Below, piece by piece: positions 12,030-25,700 of a stretch of 64,000 nt of DNA. The stretch covers positions 14,912,545-14,976,544 of the forward strand of contig NC_030386.2 in the NCBI RefSeq assembly GCF_001625215.2, read 5' to 3'. The notes below the pieces were generated by a model, which did no database searches, was not told the origin of the DNA, and worked only from the letters and a program-made list of their open reading frames with translations. A program made the translations under genes and the position numbers. How positions within the stretch are numbered: position 1 is the stretch's first letter; each line of letters opens with the position of its first letter. Origin of the DNA: Daucus carota subsp. sativus. Lineage: Eukaryota; Streptophyta; Magnoliopsida; Apiales; Apiaceae.

Positions 12030-13758
12030 AGCAGCTATATTTATTTTTATTTTGTTGCTTTTTCCTCTAAAATCAAATTAGGAAATTACAGGAGACATAC
12101 AATGAGCATAGGATATATTTTGCCTTTACAAAAGAATCCATATAGTGATGTTTAAAATCAAACAGTAGTCTGGTAGTTGAAAACCCTTCCTCCCTCTTGC
12201 CTCTTCTTTATACAATTAACTTAACCATAAGAGAGTACAATACATTTGTATTATGCCAGTACCAGTTATAACATTCGAATGATATATCTAGGAGAAGCAG
12301 AGTGGTCATAACGAGTAACAATGACATAAACAGGTTTGTTGCATCGAGCCGAGCTGTCAGTACCACCAATCTAATTAGTTCTAACCCCGGTAGGAGTTTG
12401 CACGTCTTCAGAAACAATGATATAAAAGTGCATGCACCAGTAGTTGAAGAATCTGAAGCCTGGATACTAGAGAAATATAACAAACCAGAATACTGTACTT
12501 CTCAAACCATCTTACATCCCTGGACACCTCTCAGGTAACTTGCACCTCATCTGGAACAAGCAGCCCTCTTAGAAGCATTTACTTTTTAAAGGAACACGGG
12601 CTCCTAGTGCCTAATGTCTAAGAGCATCTCGTGTCTAAGAGCATCTCCAAGAAGCCCGGCCATAATATGTATATTGAGGCCGTTTGGATTAGCTTAAAAG
12701 AAGTGATTTTTTGCTTATAGTAAAGAAGTGGTGTAGAAGTGAGAAGTAAATAAGTTAATAAAGTGTTTGGAAAAAAAGCAGAAGTTGTGAGATAGAAGCT
12801 AGCATTCTCAACTTCTTAAAAGTGCTTCTACTTCTTTACACAAACGGGTCAAGAGAAGCAGAAGCAAGAAGCAACGTTTGCTTCTTGCAAACAAACACCC
12901 CCATTGTATATTGCTATGTAGCACTTATAGCTATGCTGAACCCTCACCATCACAAATAAATATTACTAAAAACAAACTATGACATTATATGATATATTAT
13001 ACAAGAAAACACATATATTGCCACAAATTTTGCTATATGATATATATCTATTATGTGGAGAAGATATCAAAGTGGTGTTAATTATTTTATTATGAAATTA
13101 TACATAAATAAGACTCAAGTATTACTAAATATATTTTCTATTGTCTTTTCTTGTGATTATTTGCTTAATTTTTCCTAGCAGATAAGTTTGTAATGATATA
13201 AAATATAAAGAATGGCGCTTGTTAAATTTTTAAATAAAACCGTTAACATTCAAAATTCTGAAAGCTAAAATGACAACAAAAAAGATAGAAGCTAATACCA
13301 AGGGACAAAGCTACTAATGTTTTAAAAATCAATATTACAAACCATCTCATTCACTCCAAATTAATAATATTTTCTAACAGTCTTTAATTTTCCACATGTC
13401 AATAACTAAAACTAATATTTTTAATGCTTCAAAAATAATTTTCTCATAAACATTTTTATTTAGTAAAAAGTTTATGATATTATTTTTAAAGAGTCAAAAG
13501 TCAATACTCGTGAAATAATACTCAAGGAGATTGAGAGCACTATATTTCGCCAAATAAAAATCACAAGATTCACCGAATCGGAGAAATAAATTGAACAAAA
13601 TCTGGCAGATATCCTTTTCTATTAAAAATTTTAAAAGAATCTGCATAGAGTTATTATCTACATTAAATACAGCAGATAACATCAAGTATAAAGCTTTATG
13701 CAAATCCATAAGAACAGCTATCTATTAGCTTTTTTTTGTCAGAACTGTCCATTAACTT
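12030..13758. other. Spacer between CDS synthase and the GT61 pair
   Basis: It starts with the 3' UTR of the CDP-DAG synthase gene and then holds one MITE (12677-12905). The rest is AT-rich with no exon I can support. The last 60 bases, including GCAAATCCATAAGA, match the sequence before the second GT61 gene (17525 onward), so they belong to the duplicated unit. Confidence 0.6.
12677..12905. mobile_element. hAT-type MITE (229 bp) with 8-bp target duplication
   Basis: The insert is flanked by GTATATTG on both sides (12669-12676 and 12906-12913). Its ends are imperfect inverted repeats: AGGCCGTTTGGATTAG on the left faces CAAACAAACACCCCC on the right. Inside are mirrored GAAGCA/TGCTTC-rich halves. 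No coding capacity. An eight-base duplication points to the hAT superfamily. Confidence 0.7.
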
Positions 13759-15337
13759 ATGAGATGTAATAAGAAGATGGAGAAGAAACATAAAAGGCTT
13801 CTTTCTGGTGCAACTCCATTAGTGTTGTTGCTTCTAATCACTCTGCTTTACACGCAATTACATCTATTTGCATCAATTTCTCTTCCCTTCAACAAATGTA
13901 ATCCCTTCATTTGTTTCACTCTTATTTCCAACTTTGATAACTATTATGATGACTTTTCTGACACTGTTGTAAACTGCAGGGATGCAACATTTAGCAAACT
14001 GGAAAGTTAGCGACAACACGTTAACTGAAGCGATTAAATGTCAGGAATCGTTCAAGCCTAGTTTAAGAAAGCTACTAAAAGGTTGCTTAATTTAGTTCCT
14101 TTATTTGTTATGCACAGAGAATTTTGAAAATTAGATACTGAATTTTTTGAAATTGACAGGAGATGATCAAGGCAAGCTTGAAGCTAATGGATTTGCATGT
14201 GATGTCGATTTCTACTCGAAAGTTTGTGTTGCCAGTGAACCATTATTAAGGATTGATACTACAAGAATGGATGTGCAGATGCTGCTAAATCAGACGCGTC
14301 CACAAGATGTAATGGCGATTATAAAGCCATATGCATGGCAACATTCTAAGAAAACTCTGGCACATACGACACGAGTTCAGATAATGCAGCAAAACAGGAC
14401 CAGTTTGCCAGCTTGTCAGTATAATCATACGGTCCCTGCAGTTATATTTTCCTCCAGTGGCTTCAGGGGAAACTTGTTCCATGAATTCAATGAGGTTATC
14501 ATTCCTTTGTACATCACGTCTCGTCATTTTCAATCCAATGTGCAGTTTATACTCTTGGACTACAACCCTTCATTTGTGAGAAGATTTGGGAAAATTCTGT
14601 CACATTTGTCGGGCTATCAAGTTATGAATCCGGCCATAAATGGAAGCGTCCATTGCTTCCCTGCAGGAGCAGTGGTCGGACTCAGGTTCCATAATTTTCT
14701 ATCTATAAATACTTCCAGCAGCATAAATCCAGGAGGCTACTCCATGTTAGACTTCAAGCAGTTTCTAAGAGAAACATACAATCTCAAGGAGTTTCATGTG
14801 GATACACAAAAGCCCAAGTTACTTCTCATTTCCCGAGTGAAATCAAGAAGATTTTTGAACCAAGAAGAAATGGTAAACACTATGGAAGAATTAGGATTTG
14901 AAGTGGTCATTGCAGGGCCTAATCAGACATCCAATTTAACCACATTTTCAAAACTAGTGAGCTCATGCAGTGTTATGGTGGGAGCTCATGGCGCTGGTTT
15001 AACGAATGAATTGTTTTTGCCTTTTGGCGCGGTAGTGGTGCAAGTGGTGCCGCTAGGGCTGGATTGGGCATCAGCTGCGTATTTTGGTAAACCAACACCA
15101 GTCATGGGACTTCATTACCTGGAATACAAAATTCAACCAGAGGAGAGCTCGCTTCTTGATAAGTACAGTCGCGATGATCCTGTTATTGCAGATCCAGTGT
15201 CTTTATTTGCTAAAAATTTTCAAGCAGGAAGGGCTCTTTATGTAATCGGGCAAAACATAAAGATTAATATTTCCAGGTTCAGGGAGACTCTTGTTAAAGC
15301 TCGTCAACTTCTTGGACATGACAGTTTAGCTCCTTGA
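13759..15337 (+). CDS. Glycosyltransferase family 61 protein, copy 1
   Basis: GT61 enzymes of plants transfer xylose, arabinose or GlcNAc onto glycans in the Golgi; many decorate xylan. Exons: 13759-13897, 13980-14081, 14160-15337 (472 residues; GT/AG junctions keep frame). The N-terminus has a short basic tail and one hydrophobic segment (about residues 19-42), the type II Golgi anchor layout. The catalytic part shows the family core with SSGFRGN, LLISRVKSR, and VGAHGAGLTNELFLP (GAHGAG near residue 355), then LEYKIQPEESSLLDKY. I used the first ATG; an ATG at 13777 aligns with the start of copy 2 and may be the real one (466 residues). The acceptor sugar and donor cannot be read from sequence. 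Copy 2 lies 2.2 kb downstream in the same direction. Confidence 0.92.
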
Positions 15338-15479
15338 GAATGAGTTTGTAAATGATTCAACATTATCTATGCTTCTTGAATTTAATAAAACACTCTAAGG
15401 ATCAAATATGTGGTTTGTTCACTGAGCCAATCAGGTTAGCCATGCAATAATTACTAACTGATCCAAGTATTTTGTGTCA

Positions 15480-16010
15480 CATTGACATTACAATCATGGA
15501 ACTTGTCATCAAAGCATAAAGTGGGCTAGGTATCCAATATCACTCAATCGCATCTGCTATACGAACTCGTCAAACGCCAATCTCATATGAGGAATTATAT
15601 GAACTTATGGATCATGAACTTTTTCTCAGGAATTCTAAAGCCAAATAGACACCATCACAGCCATCACTGCTGCAATAGCGCAGTGTGGTGGGCCTTTCAG
15701 CAATAACAGACCCCACATCATCTGACCAATCTCAAGCACAGTCCAACCCACAAACAAGGCGTTCGCAATCAGTATCCGGGCCTACAACAAATCGCATAGG
15801 GTGTCAGTTATGCCAGAAGCTTGGTCACTCTGCTGGAGTATGTCGTTCGCTGTCACAAAACCATTTGGAAGCCAAGACAAATTTCGCGAGCAGATCACAT
15901 ATAATATTCACAATTTTCATCAAGTTCATAATCACTCGGGCCCTAAAGAAATCTTCACGGATCATGGTAATTTTATCCAAATTTCTTAAACTTGTCATAC
16001 TAAGCTTCGT
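15480..16010 (+). pseudogene. Decayed Copia gag fragment
   Basis: Translation in broken frames gives the gag-like text PISYEELYELMDHELFLR (about 15578-15633), then a Ser/Gln/Pro-rich stretch and a zinc knuckle CQLCQKLGHSAGVC (CX2CX4HX4C, about 15800-15841). A later out-of-frame piece reads GPKEIFTDHGNFIQIS. Stops and frame changes separate the parts and no LTRs are visible. It is a dead remnant of a Ty1/Copia gag, sitting between the two GT61 copies. Confidence 0.75.
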
Positions 16011-17581
16011 ACTCCCACTGGCATGTTAAATTTAAGTAATCATCTCCAACCCAAATATCACTTTTCAATTCAGAATGCTAGATCATATAACGTTGTAGAT
16101 CTCATTATAAAAAAATTTACAACCCAACTTAAAGTAATATTGTGAGCTGAAAACCCAACTTAAAGTACTGTTTTCGTTAAATAAAAATTATGAAAATGCT
16201 AGGCAATGTTGCATTTTGAGTGTTAAATTATCAAACACTGATCACATAAGTTAAAGTAGCGTTTTAGAGTGATATTTGAGATCATTCTTTAAAAATGTGA
16301 TATTTGAGACATTATTTCTCAAAATTGTGAGATAAAGCACCGACACCCGGATAGAACCTAGTACGTTATAACAGATTCAAGTTGCGTCCTCAAATTACTG
16401 TAAATTAATTCTGATCGAACTCTACATATATGATGTATCCATCACATTATTTTTTGCTAAAACTTCATCACATTTTTACCCAATCGATAATGTGAATGAT
16501 TTGTTACATTGGTTTAAATGCATTGCAGCGCGTAAAAAGGCACTGTATTCTTTCGAGTGTAGTGGACATGCACTGTCTCGATTGTATATTTGCTTTGAAT
16601 ATGTAGTTTTACATTGATAGTAATTTTGAAGCAGGTTCATCCCAGTGGTTCTGGTTTTTTGTGCCTCAAGGGTTTGTCCTCTTGTATTCTTGCTTATATT
16701 CATTACCGACAACACTAAACAGAGCCATGAAAGCTTTAAACACTTGCACCCAAACTGTACTTTCTTAAAGCCTTTCATTTTTATAAAGTCCTCTTTTCCT
16801 CATTTTATTACTCTACCAACTGGTGTAATCTTTTGACCTGCAATTTGATCATGCATTCTGATATTAGCTTCGGAATTTTAATACCATGCTTTCTACGTTT
16901 GCCGACAAATCTTCTCCTGGCTCTAAATAAACATATTAGATATTAAATTCATGATGTAATCAGTTGCGAATGTTGTAACTAAACTCGTTAACTATGAATC
17001 AAACGTCTTTCTTTCGTTTAATTTGATTTTGAGAACAGGAACAGTAGTCTTTTTACCGAATCCAAACTTTCATCATTTTGCTAATTATTCATCCATGACA
17101 AAATTCAGAGCACAGATGGATGTTACAACTTTACAGCTACTGATACAAGCTTGGAGTAAGTTGTACTTGTGATTCTTATGGCATCTGATGATTTTGCTAC
17201 AATAGTTGGAAAACATGTGTTGATAGAACCGGTAAGGGTCTAATTGTCTGAGCCGCGAAAATTAGTAACAAACATACATCAAATATGATTTTGTTCATAG
17301 AAAGTAGTTTAAATTTTCTTTGGAATTCCAATTATTAGTGGAATTTTATTAATTGATTTTCGAGTTGTTTTAAATCCTGGTTCCGCGACTGCATCGAGTA
17401 ACATACGAGAGGTGGAGCTGATGATGACAAGTGGCAACGGACTTATAATAACTAATAAGACTCTGTGTCAAGATTAGACAGGCCACCAAATAAATGATTA
17501 ACTCTTCAGGTTAACAATGTTCATGCAAATCCATAAGAGCTACTGTCCATCAAATTGAACTTGATTGGATAGAATTTAGAG
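16011..17581. other. Spacer between the GT61 copies
   Basis: AT-rich sequence without an exon I can support. The final part (from about 17525) repeats the leader of GT61 copy 1 and probably contains the promoter and 5' UTR of copy 2. I see no clear transposon ends here. Confidence 0.5.
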
Positions 17582-19127
17582 ATGGAGAAGGAACCTAAGA
17601 GGCTTCTATATGGCGCAACTCCATTGGTGTTCTTGCTTCTCATCACCCTGCTTTACACACAATTATTTGCATCAACTTCTCTTCCCTTCAACAGATGTAA
17701 TCCCTTCATTTTCTTACTCTTCTTTCCAACTTTAACAACTATTATGATTAGTTTCCTTAAACTCTTGTGAACTGCAGGGATGCAACGATTAACGAACTGG
17801 AAAGTTACTGACAGCACGTTGAGTGAAGCGATAAAATGTCAGGAATCGTTCAAGCCTAGTTTAAGAAAGCTACTAAAAGGTTGGTTTGGCCCTTTTTTTA
17901 GTTATGAATCAAGAATTTTTGATACTCAATTAGGAATTTTCGTGTTGGGAACTTACAGGAGAAGACCAGAGCAAGCTTGAAGCTAATGGTTTTGCATGTG
18001 ATCTTGATTTCTACTCTATGGTATGTGTTGCAAGTGAACCATTCTTGAGGATTGACACTACAAGAATGACAGTTGAGATGCTACTAAATCAGACCTGTCC
18101 ACAAGATAAACCAGTGAGGATTAAACCATACGCGAGGCAAGATTCTAGTGTGATTCTGAAAGATACGACACCGGTTGAGATAATGCAACAGAATATAAGC
18201 AGTTTAGCAGCTTGTGAGTACAATCATACTGTCCCTGCAGTTATATTTTCCTCCAGTGGCTTCAGGGGAAACATGTTCCATGAATTTAACGAGGTGATCA
18301 TCCCTCTGTACATCACATCACGACACTTTGAGTCCAACGTGCAGCTTATACTTTCGGACTACAACCCTTTGTTTGTGAGCCGCTATGCACAAATTTTGTC
18401 ACATTTATCAGGCTATCAGGTTATGAACCCTGCCACAAATGGAAGCATCCATTGCTTCCCTGGCGGAGCTGTGGTTGGCCTCAAGTTCCATGATTTTCTG
18501 TCGATAAACATTTCCAGCAGTATAAATCCAGGAGGCTACTCCATGTTAGACTTTAAGAAGTTTCTACAAGACTCATACAATCTCAAGGAAACTCAAGTGA
18601 GTACAAAGAAGCCCAAGTTGCTTCTCATTTCGCGAGTGAAATCAAGAGCGTTTTTGAATGAAGAAGAGATGGTAAACATGATGGAAGAGTTAGGCTTTGA
18701 CATAGTCATTGCAAGGCCTAAACAGATGTCCAACTTAACCGAATTTTCTCAACTAGTCAGCTCATGCAGTGTAATGGTGGGAGCTCATGGTGCTGGTTTA
18801 ACGAATGAGTTGTTTCTGCCTGTTGGCGCGGTGGTGGTGCAGGTGGTGCCGCTGGGGCTTGAATGGGCTTCAGCTGTGTATTTTGGTGAACCAGCAGGAG
18901 CCATGGGGGTGCATTACTTGGAGTACAGAATCCAGCCGGAGGAGAGCTCGCTTATCGACACGTATGGTCGCAGTGATGAGGTTATTGCAGATCCGGAGTC
19001 TGTGTTTGCTAAAAGTTTTGAAGCAGGGAGGGCTGTGTATATAACTGGTCAAAATTTAAAGATTAATGTTTCCAGGTTTAGGGAGACTCTAGTTCAAGCT
19101 CGTCTACTTGTTGGAAATGATAGCTAA
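17582..19127 (+). CDS. Glycosyltransferase family 61 protein, copy 2
   Basis: Tandem paralogue of the gene at 13759. Exons: 17582-17696, 17778-17879, 17959-19127 (461 residues). Both intron positions and phases are identical to copy 1, and exon 2 has the same length (102 bases). It has the N-terminal basic tail and hydrophobic anchor (TPLVFLLLITLLYTQLF), SSGFRGNMFHEFNEV, LLISRVKSRAFLNEEEM and VGAHGAGLTNELFLP. The C-terminal LEYRIQPEESSLIDTY is kept. The second intron was read through to 17980 in its own frame, but GT at 17880 and AG at 17957-17958 restore homology. The frame is intact, so it is likely functional; most changes from copy 1 lie outside the catalytic core. Golgi glycan transfer is inferred from the family. 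Confidence 0.92.
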
Positions 19128-19733
19128 GCTCCCTGAGAATGAGTTTGTAAATGATTCAACATTATTTGTACTACAACATTTCAATAACACACTCAAGAAA
19201 CACTCCATGTGGAGTTGTCACTTCATTCTCGTTTCGTAAGAGTTGTCATTTCAAATTTTACGATATAAGCGAAGTTACATGTCATTTCTTCGAACCTTTA
19301 ACCTTGAGTGACTGATGGGAATAATAATGAAAAGAAACAGTCATATAAAGCCAACTTAAATGGAATCTTAGAGGCCCTGCACTATTTCGTCGGCAAAATG
19401 ATTGAGCTTGTACAGCCTAGAGGTCCTGGAAACATGTTTATATATGAGACTAGCTTAAATTTACCTTTGTTTCGACTACAAAACATATTTCACTGGCAAG
19501 ACAATGCAGCACAAAAGAAATCCACCCCCACAAAAGCAAAAGAGTAAAGCATCTTCTCTTTTGTTTTAACCAAAATTATTCTAGTAAAAGTTGATAGGTA
19601 ATTAAATATGACAATTCATGAACCAGACTAGTCTGAAATTCCAACTTTAACAGATATGTGACAAAATACAGCACAGATAACGGCAGCTACAACAGGGCAG
19701 CTGCAGGCCAATAGCCATAACAACATTATCGGC
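19128..19733. other. Convergent 3' region between GT61 copy 2 and CNOT9
   Basis: The first part is the 3' UTR of GT61 copy 2; the stretch with CTGAGAATGAGTTTGTAAAT repeats the 3' UTR of copy 1, so the duplication runs past the stop codon. The rest should contain the 3' UTR of the CNOT9 gene on the opposite strand. The open stretch 19308-19547 has no features of a conserved protein. Confidence 0.55.
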
Positions 19734-22700
19734 TCAGTTAACCATCATATGCTCAAATCCTCCACCTCCTTGCAGGGTGACACGAGGCCCTTGAACGTTG
19801 ACAAGCAGATTCTGTAACCATCTCCTCGTGGTTGGATCTTCCTGAAAACAAACATCGGGAATAAGTGTTTGTTATGATAAAACTCTTGGATGAGACAAAT
19901 ACATCAAGCAGCAACAACAACAATATGTTCAAGGCAGGTTTCACCAGCTGCACTAGTATTAGTGGCTCTCAATAGATACGGCTACACACATCATACATGT
20001 ATGGCAAACCATGGCACTGTTCCAAGTTCTCAGAACATGCAATATCTGACTCATTAACGACTCAAACATGATACAGTGTCACCATCAACCATGTATTTCC
20101 TAGTCCGATAGATAAGTAGTTTTGGGTTGGGGTTCTGATCAGAGGTCATCTTCTCAGAAGCTCTTCACGTATCAAATTTACATTCTAGACATTTCAATTT
20201 ATCACTATATTTTCTCTAATAATTTTCAAATTATTATCCCCGTCATTGGTAACCCACCGCTATTACTTGAATTCCCTTGACAGTTTAAAGTTCTGATATG
20301 TACTTACACGCAGGCAGCTACTAAAGGTAGTATCTCGAAGCATATCCGGAAGGCAACTCCTCAATGCATCACAAGCCCTGCACCATATATAAGAAAATCT
20401 GTAAGTTGTGAATGTTGCAAATTTGAACGTTTAATGCAAGTAAAGGGAGAAATCATGTAGTTTACCTGGGGTTATCTGATAAGCGCAAGTAGCAGCGAAT
20501 GATATGCTTCAGCAGCCTTGATGATGGTTGTTCTGCGAGAGCAGCAACCATGTTTGCCAGAACTCGGCCCACCGCAAAAAATCGCTCTGCTGTAGTACAA
20601 ATATAGTCCAAGCCGACATCATCCAACAATATCTTTTGCACTATAAATGTGGCAACCTGACATCGACATATTTCTGTCAAATATCTATACAAAAGCAATC
20701 AAATGCTACCTTCATCTAAGTTAATAACCCCTACTATCATAACTTGTACATGGTGAAGCCTAATAGCCCCACTGTGTTACTAATGGTATTCAATTAAGTC
20801 TACACAATCCCATTTGAAGAATGAAAAGGAAAGAACAAAGTAACAGAACTAGAATAACATTCAGGAAACACTCAACTGTTTTTGATAACTCACTCCCCAT
20901 CTCCATAGTACGCAAGCACAGAGGAATAATTTCAGTTGATAGCAGAAAACTTATAACTTCAGTATCATCAACCTGAAAAAATATTTATGATATAAGTTTA
21001 AGGAATCTGAAGTTAGAAAAAAAATGACACATGAACAAGTGAATGAAAAAACACAGGGAATGACAAAATAAAGAGAATAAAGAATTGCAACATTTTCATC
21101 AAGGAGCACTATGCAATAGCATAGGTCCATCACATAGTGTGTGTGTGTGTGTGTGGATGGTGAGTGATTATTACCTTCACCAGGGCACCGATGACCCCCA
21201 AACTAGTAAGCCTCAGGTATTCGAAAGGCCTTGACTTACTAGTAGTATTGAGAAACGGATATAGATATAGAGGAATATGAGCTGCAAGTGGTTAAATGTT
21301 TGTTAGTTTTCCAAAAAAATCACAAATATTATCAAGATAATTCTGGCATGATCTAAGCACAGCCTAACTGCGAGAACCGATAAAAAAAGTGAACTCTAGA
21401 TATCTTCCAGTTTCTGTTGACAAATTATTTACTGTTTTGCAAGAAGCAGAACTCCACCAGAACTTATGTTTAACCACAAAATGTATTGCAAGAATCAGTT
21501 TTAGCACAAGCAAAGAAATTTGGCCGCTGTTTAAGGAAACATTATCAGCAACTTATATGTAATGTTAACATATACAAGTTGTCTCTAACTATTCAATTAT
21601 TATTAAAATGTCAGAGTTATTACAAATTAGTAATAATTAACAGAACTTTTAATTTGTAAGATATATTTCAATCAGAAAATCACAAGACATCACTGAGGCT
21701 GCAATAGCAAGTGCTGATTAATGTCACTTAATAATAATTTATATTGATGGAAACAACTAGAACAAAATACATGTATTTACCATTGAGGAACAACATTCTT
21801 GTATCTGGGTGGGAGGCTACACACTGCAAAAACAATAAGTCAATATCGTTAGTAATGAACTGGTGTAGATGAATTTTATAGAGTGAAAATATAATTTATG
21901 TGCATTTTATAAAAACCAAGGCAGCTGTTAACACTGCTATGTAAACTTATGTAGCACCCAAGGACATACAGATATATAACTTCATTTAACATAGGTCCTC
22001 ATGCCTTGCAGTACCAAGTGATTAAATTGAGTTGCGGGGTAGTTTATCAAACTTAACAATTTTAGCTCAAATTGGTAACTTGATACAGAATGCTGTTGAT
22101 TTCATACAGTTTCACTTTCAATAATACTCCCTATGTCCCAATCATTTCTTTACACTTTCCTTTTCTGGACGTCCCTCTCAATCCTTCACATTTCAAAACT
22201 TTAAAATTACTCTCACACACTACCTTATCTATTTTTCTACCTCTATCAAAAAAATATTAATCGGTCTCACCACTTCTCCTACTTTACTCACTACTTTATA
22301 CAGTTTCCATAAACTCCACGCCACACCCAAATATAAACAATTGGGTGGGATGGAGGGAGTATTATACTGGCTGCAACCATATATATGTTGTTTATACGCA
22401 CAAGAGTTATTATTGATATTGCATTGTTAAATCGAGTGTCTCACCGAAAGAGTCTCTCTACAATATCCTCCAAGGAGTAACGGTAAGGTATGCGTACATC
22501 TTACCTCCTCAAACCCTGCTTTATGACTAGGCTCCAAGAGGTATTATTTAGACAGGTTTGGTTCATTATACATATTTAAACAAGCAGCTCATCTATGAAC
22601 ATTTAACATCCAAATAAAGCATTCTTAGTAATTTTCCTTCGTGCATGATCTCTCGTAAGTGATGATACAGAGTTCAAGATTGTATAGCAATAAAAAAGAC

Positions 22701-25700
22701 TTGTGGAGTTTTTTTTACCAGGCCATTTTAGAATTGCTATCTTTCTACCCCCCCCCCCCCCCCCCCCCCCTCCCCCTGCCTTCCTATATATTATATAACC
22801 TTATCAGGTTGTTTTTAAAATAATTTTGTAAATTGACAGCCAGTAGTACCTATAGAATTGTATGATAATACTAACTTCAATTAAAAAATTGTTGGTGTCA
22901 GTTCAAAATGAAACTGGAACAATTAGTTAGGGAGGGAGGGAGCAACTAAATAGAAAAGGATTGTGGCTATCCTACCAAGACTTTCAAACTTGACGGGGTG
23001 ATCTATCTGTTCACAAAGAACCAAAATAAAACAATCACAACTATGATGTAAATACACTTGGGAATTCACCGTTATTAAGTCGACACTGTAATGAATACTC
23101 AATGACAAATAATACAAGTACAAGCAATTAATATGTACGTGTAAGGATGTTTTTCCATAAATTTGTTATAGAAAGAAAAAGAAAAGAAAAATACTTGGAG
23201 AAGAGCAAGTGCATTGCAGACTCTGTTTGATTGTACTGGAGTCAAATTCGGTGGTGATAAGACAGGGTAAATGGAGACAATTTCCTGCAATCACAAAAAA
23301 AAAAAAGGCAATATGTGTATTACTCCAAGTCACAAGGCACCATATAGCTCATGGACCAAAAAGTTAGATTCAAAGTTCATGCTGGTTACCAGGGTATAGT
23401 AAAAGAATTAACAAACAACATATAATTCTACAGGCAGATCTACATTTCAAAACCTACTTCGCAGGTGTTTAGTTGATTTACTGAATCCAGCAATCTTACA
23501 TGGAAAAAATTATAATATTATTTTAAACTCCATTCAATTTAGGGTACATTTAGCTTATATAAACATAATTTTTAATTACAAATTTCTGTCTATGAAACTA
23601 ATTTAACCCAAGTGACAAAAAAATCAAAAAGTACAGTGTATTTTATGTGTAGTGACATAAACTGATTAATACACAGGTTGACCACCTCTGTCAAACAAAT
23701 AAATTCATGATATAATTATAAGGTAGGTATAAAATTGGGATAAATAAATTCTTATAAATTTTGTGAAGCATACCTGTAAAAGGGCAGCAATAGTACCAAA
23801 CGAATTCCACAATAATGGAGCCAAATCTTGAAATAATTCTCTCTTCTAAAAAGGAAACAAAGACAAAACAAGTCTATTAGGCATACCTGAATGAGTGCAG
23901 CAATAGTACCAAAAGAATTCCACACGAAAGGAGCCAAATCTTGAAATAATTCCTTGTTCTATAAAATAAGACGAAAGGCAGCACAAGTTTACAATCATAC
24001 TGCAATTGGGAAATTTATGGGAAGGTACAATATATGGATTATTGTTTTTTAACTAATATTAAACACGTAAAGACAAGCAACCTTATAGCAAATATTCGAC
24101 ATCTTACGGGGACAAAAAGCAATACTAGCGAAGATCAACTCATAAGTAACTTATAGCATTAATTATTTACATTATTTCCATGTGCTAAGTAGTTGTACAA
24201 TCATCAAATTTATAGGTAAGATTTTGTGATCTTACAAACCCTTACCTAAAAAACCATATTAAATTCATTACAAGATTCCAAGCTCTCACAATTCCAAACT
24301 CTTTAATAAAACTCTACGATACTCCCTCTTTTGCTCCTCACAGACCATTAGAAAAAATACACAAAGACCAGAAAAGGCAACAAGTTCCTTCATAATGGTT
24401 ATACTTCAAAATATCCTGTATAAGCCAATAATCACCTCAAGTTATCTTTTAGTAACAAAGGCTCCTAGACTTTGGATCTGCAGCAATAGTGATGGTTGAT
24501 TTTGAATGACAAGTCCAGATATTTCCCAGATATTTGTTTACTCGAGAGAGGCGTAAGCAGAAAGGCCATCGACAGGTAAAAATATTCTATGGATCATGGA
24601 CCAAATTCCATCAAAAGATTTCACTAAGAAGAAGACATTGTCAAACTCACCCCAACACAGGGTATGGAAGTCCTTTAGCACTAGACCAAGAAGACAATGA
24701 AGGTTCAGAAGGTAGCATATCTCGATGAGCCATCTTGGAAAATTGAACAATGCGGGAACTAAAGAAACCAACAGAATATACTTTACTAAAACTCGAGAGT
24801 GGTAGACCAGATAGTAAAGAATCCAAAATTGTTACCTAGGCGTCTAACCAAATTAAGGAGGCATCTAATTGTATACAGATTAACGCCTAGGTAGGGTAGT
24901 CCAGTAAACCAAAAAAAGAAAGAAAGAATCAAATTTTCAAAATCCTCATATTTTGCAATTTTCCACTTGATGATATCTCACACAGCTAACCATAAAGCTT
25001 CCACAATGTGGTGCCCGCATAACCGTACCTATAGACAGACTCTGCCTCTAGTGGATCACAAAAACTATCAAAAGATCGATACTAACATAATGGTTCTTCA
25101 CATACTCAGCAAAACTCAAGATTGGAAGATAATATAGTAAAAAGGGCTTCCAACCAAGCTGAGCCAGTAACAGATAGGATAAGAATAAGATTTAACACCT
25201 CGATAGGGTTTAACAGAGCACGACAAATGAAAGAATCAAACTATTTGGAATTCTCATATTTTGCAATTTTCCACTTGGAGCAATCTCGCACAGCCCACCG
25301 TAAGTTTCCACAATGTGGTACCCACCTACCTGATACCCCCTATAGACAGACTCTACCACTAGCAGATCACAAAAAAATTCCAAAAGTTTAATACCAAAAT
25401 ACTGATTCTTTATATAATCAGCAAAAAATAAACACATAATTTAATTTTAATTGAAAACCGTACAAGAATTTTTTTTAAAAATCCACAAACAAAAGCATTA
25501 TCATCAAAAACAGACAAGTAAGGATAAATTAATCATTCAAGCTCAAGAATGCATCTTTAGGGGTATCTTAGTATAAAGCACAAAGTTAAAAAAGAATACT
25601 ATTATGGCCTATTTGGGAACTTGGATTTTATTTGAAATCCTGTATTTGATCAAAAGACATGTTTGGATACAAAAAAAAAAAAAAAGAAGTTGTATTTGAA

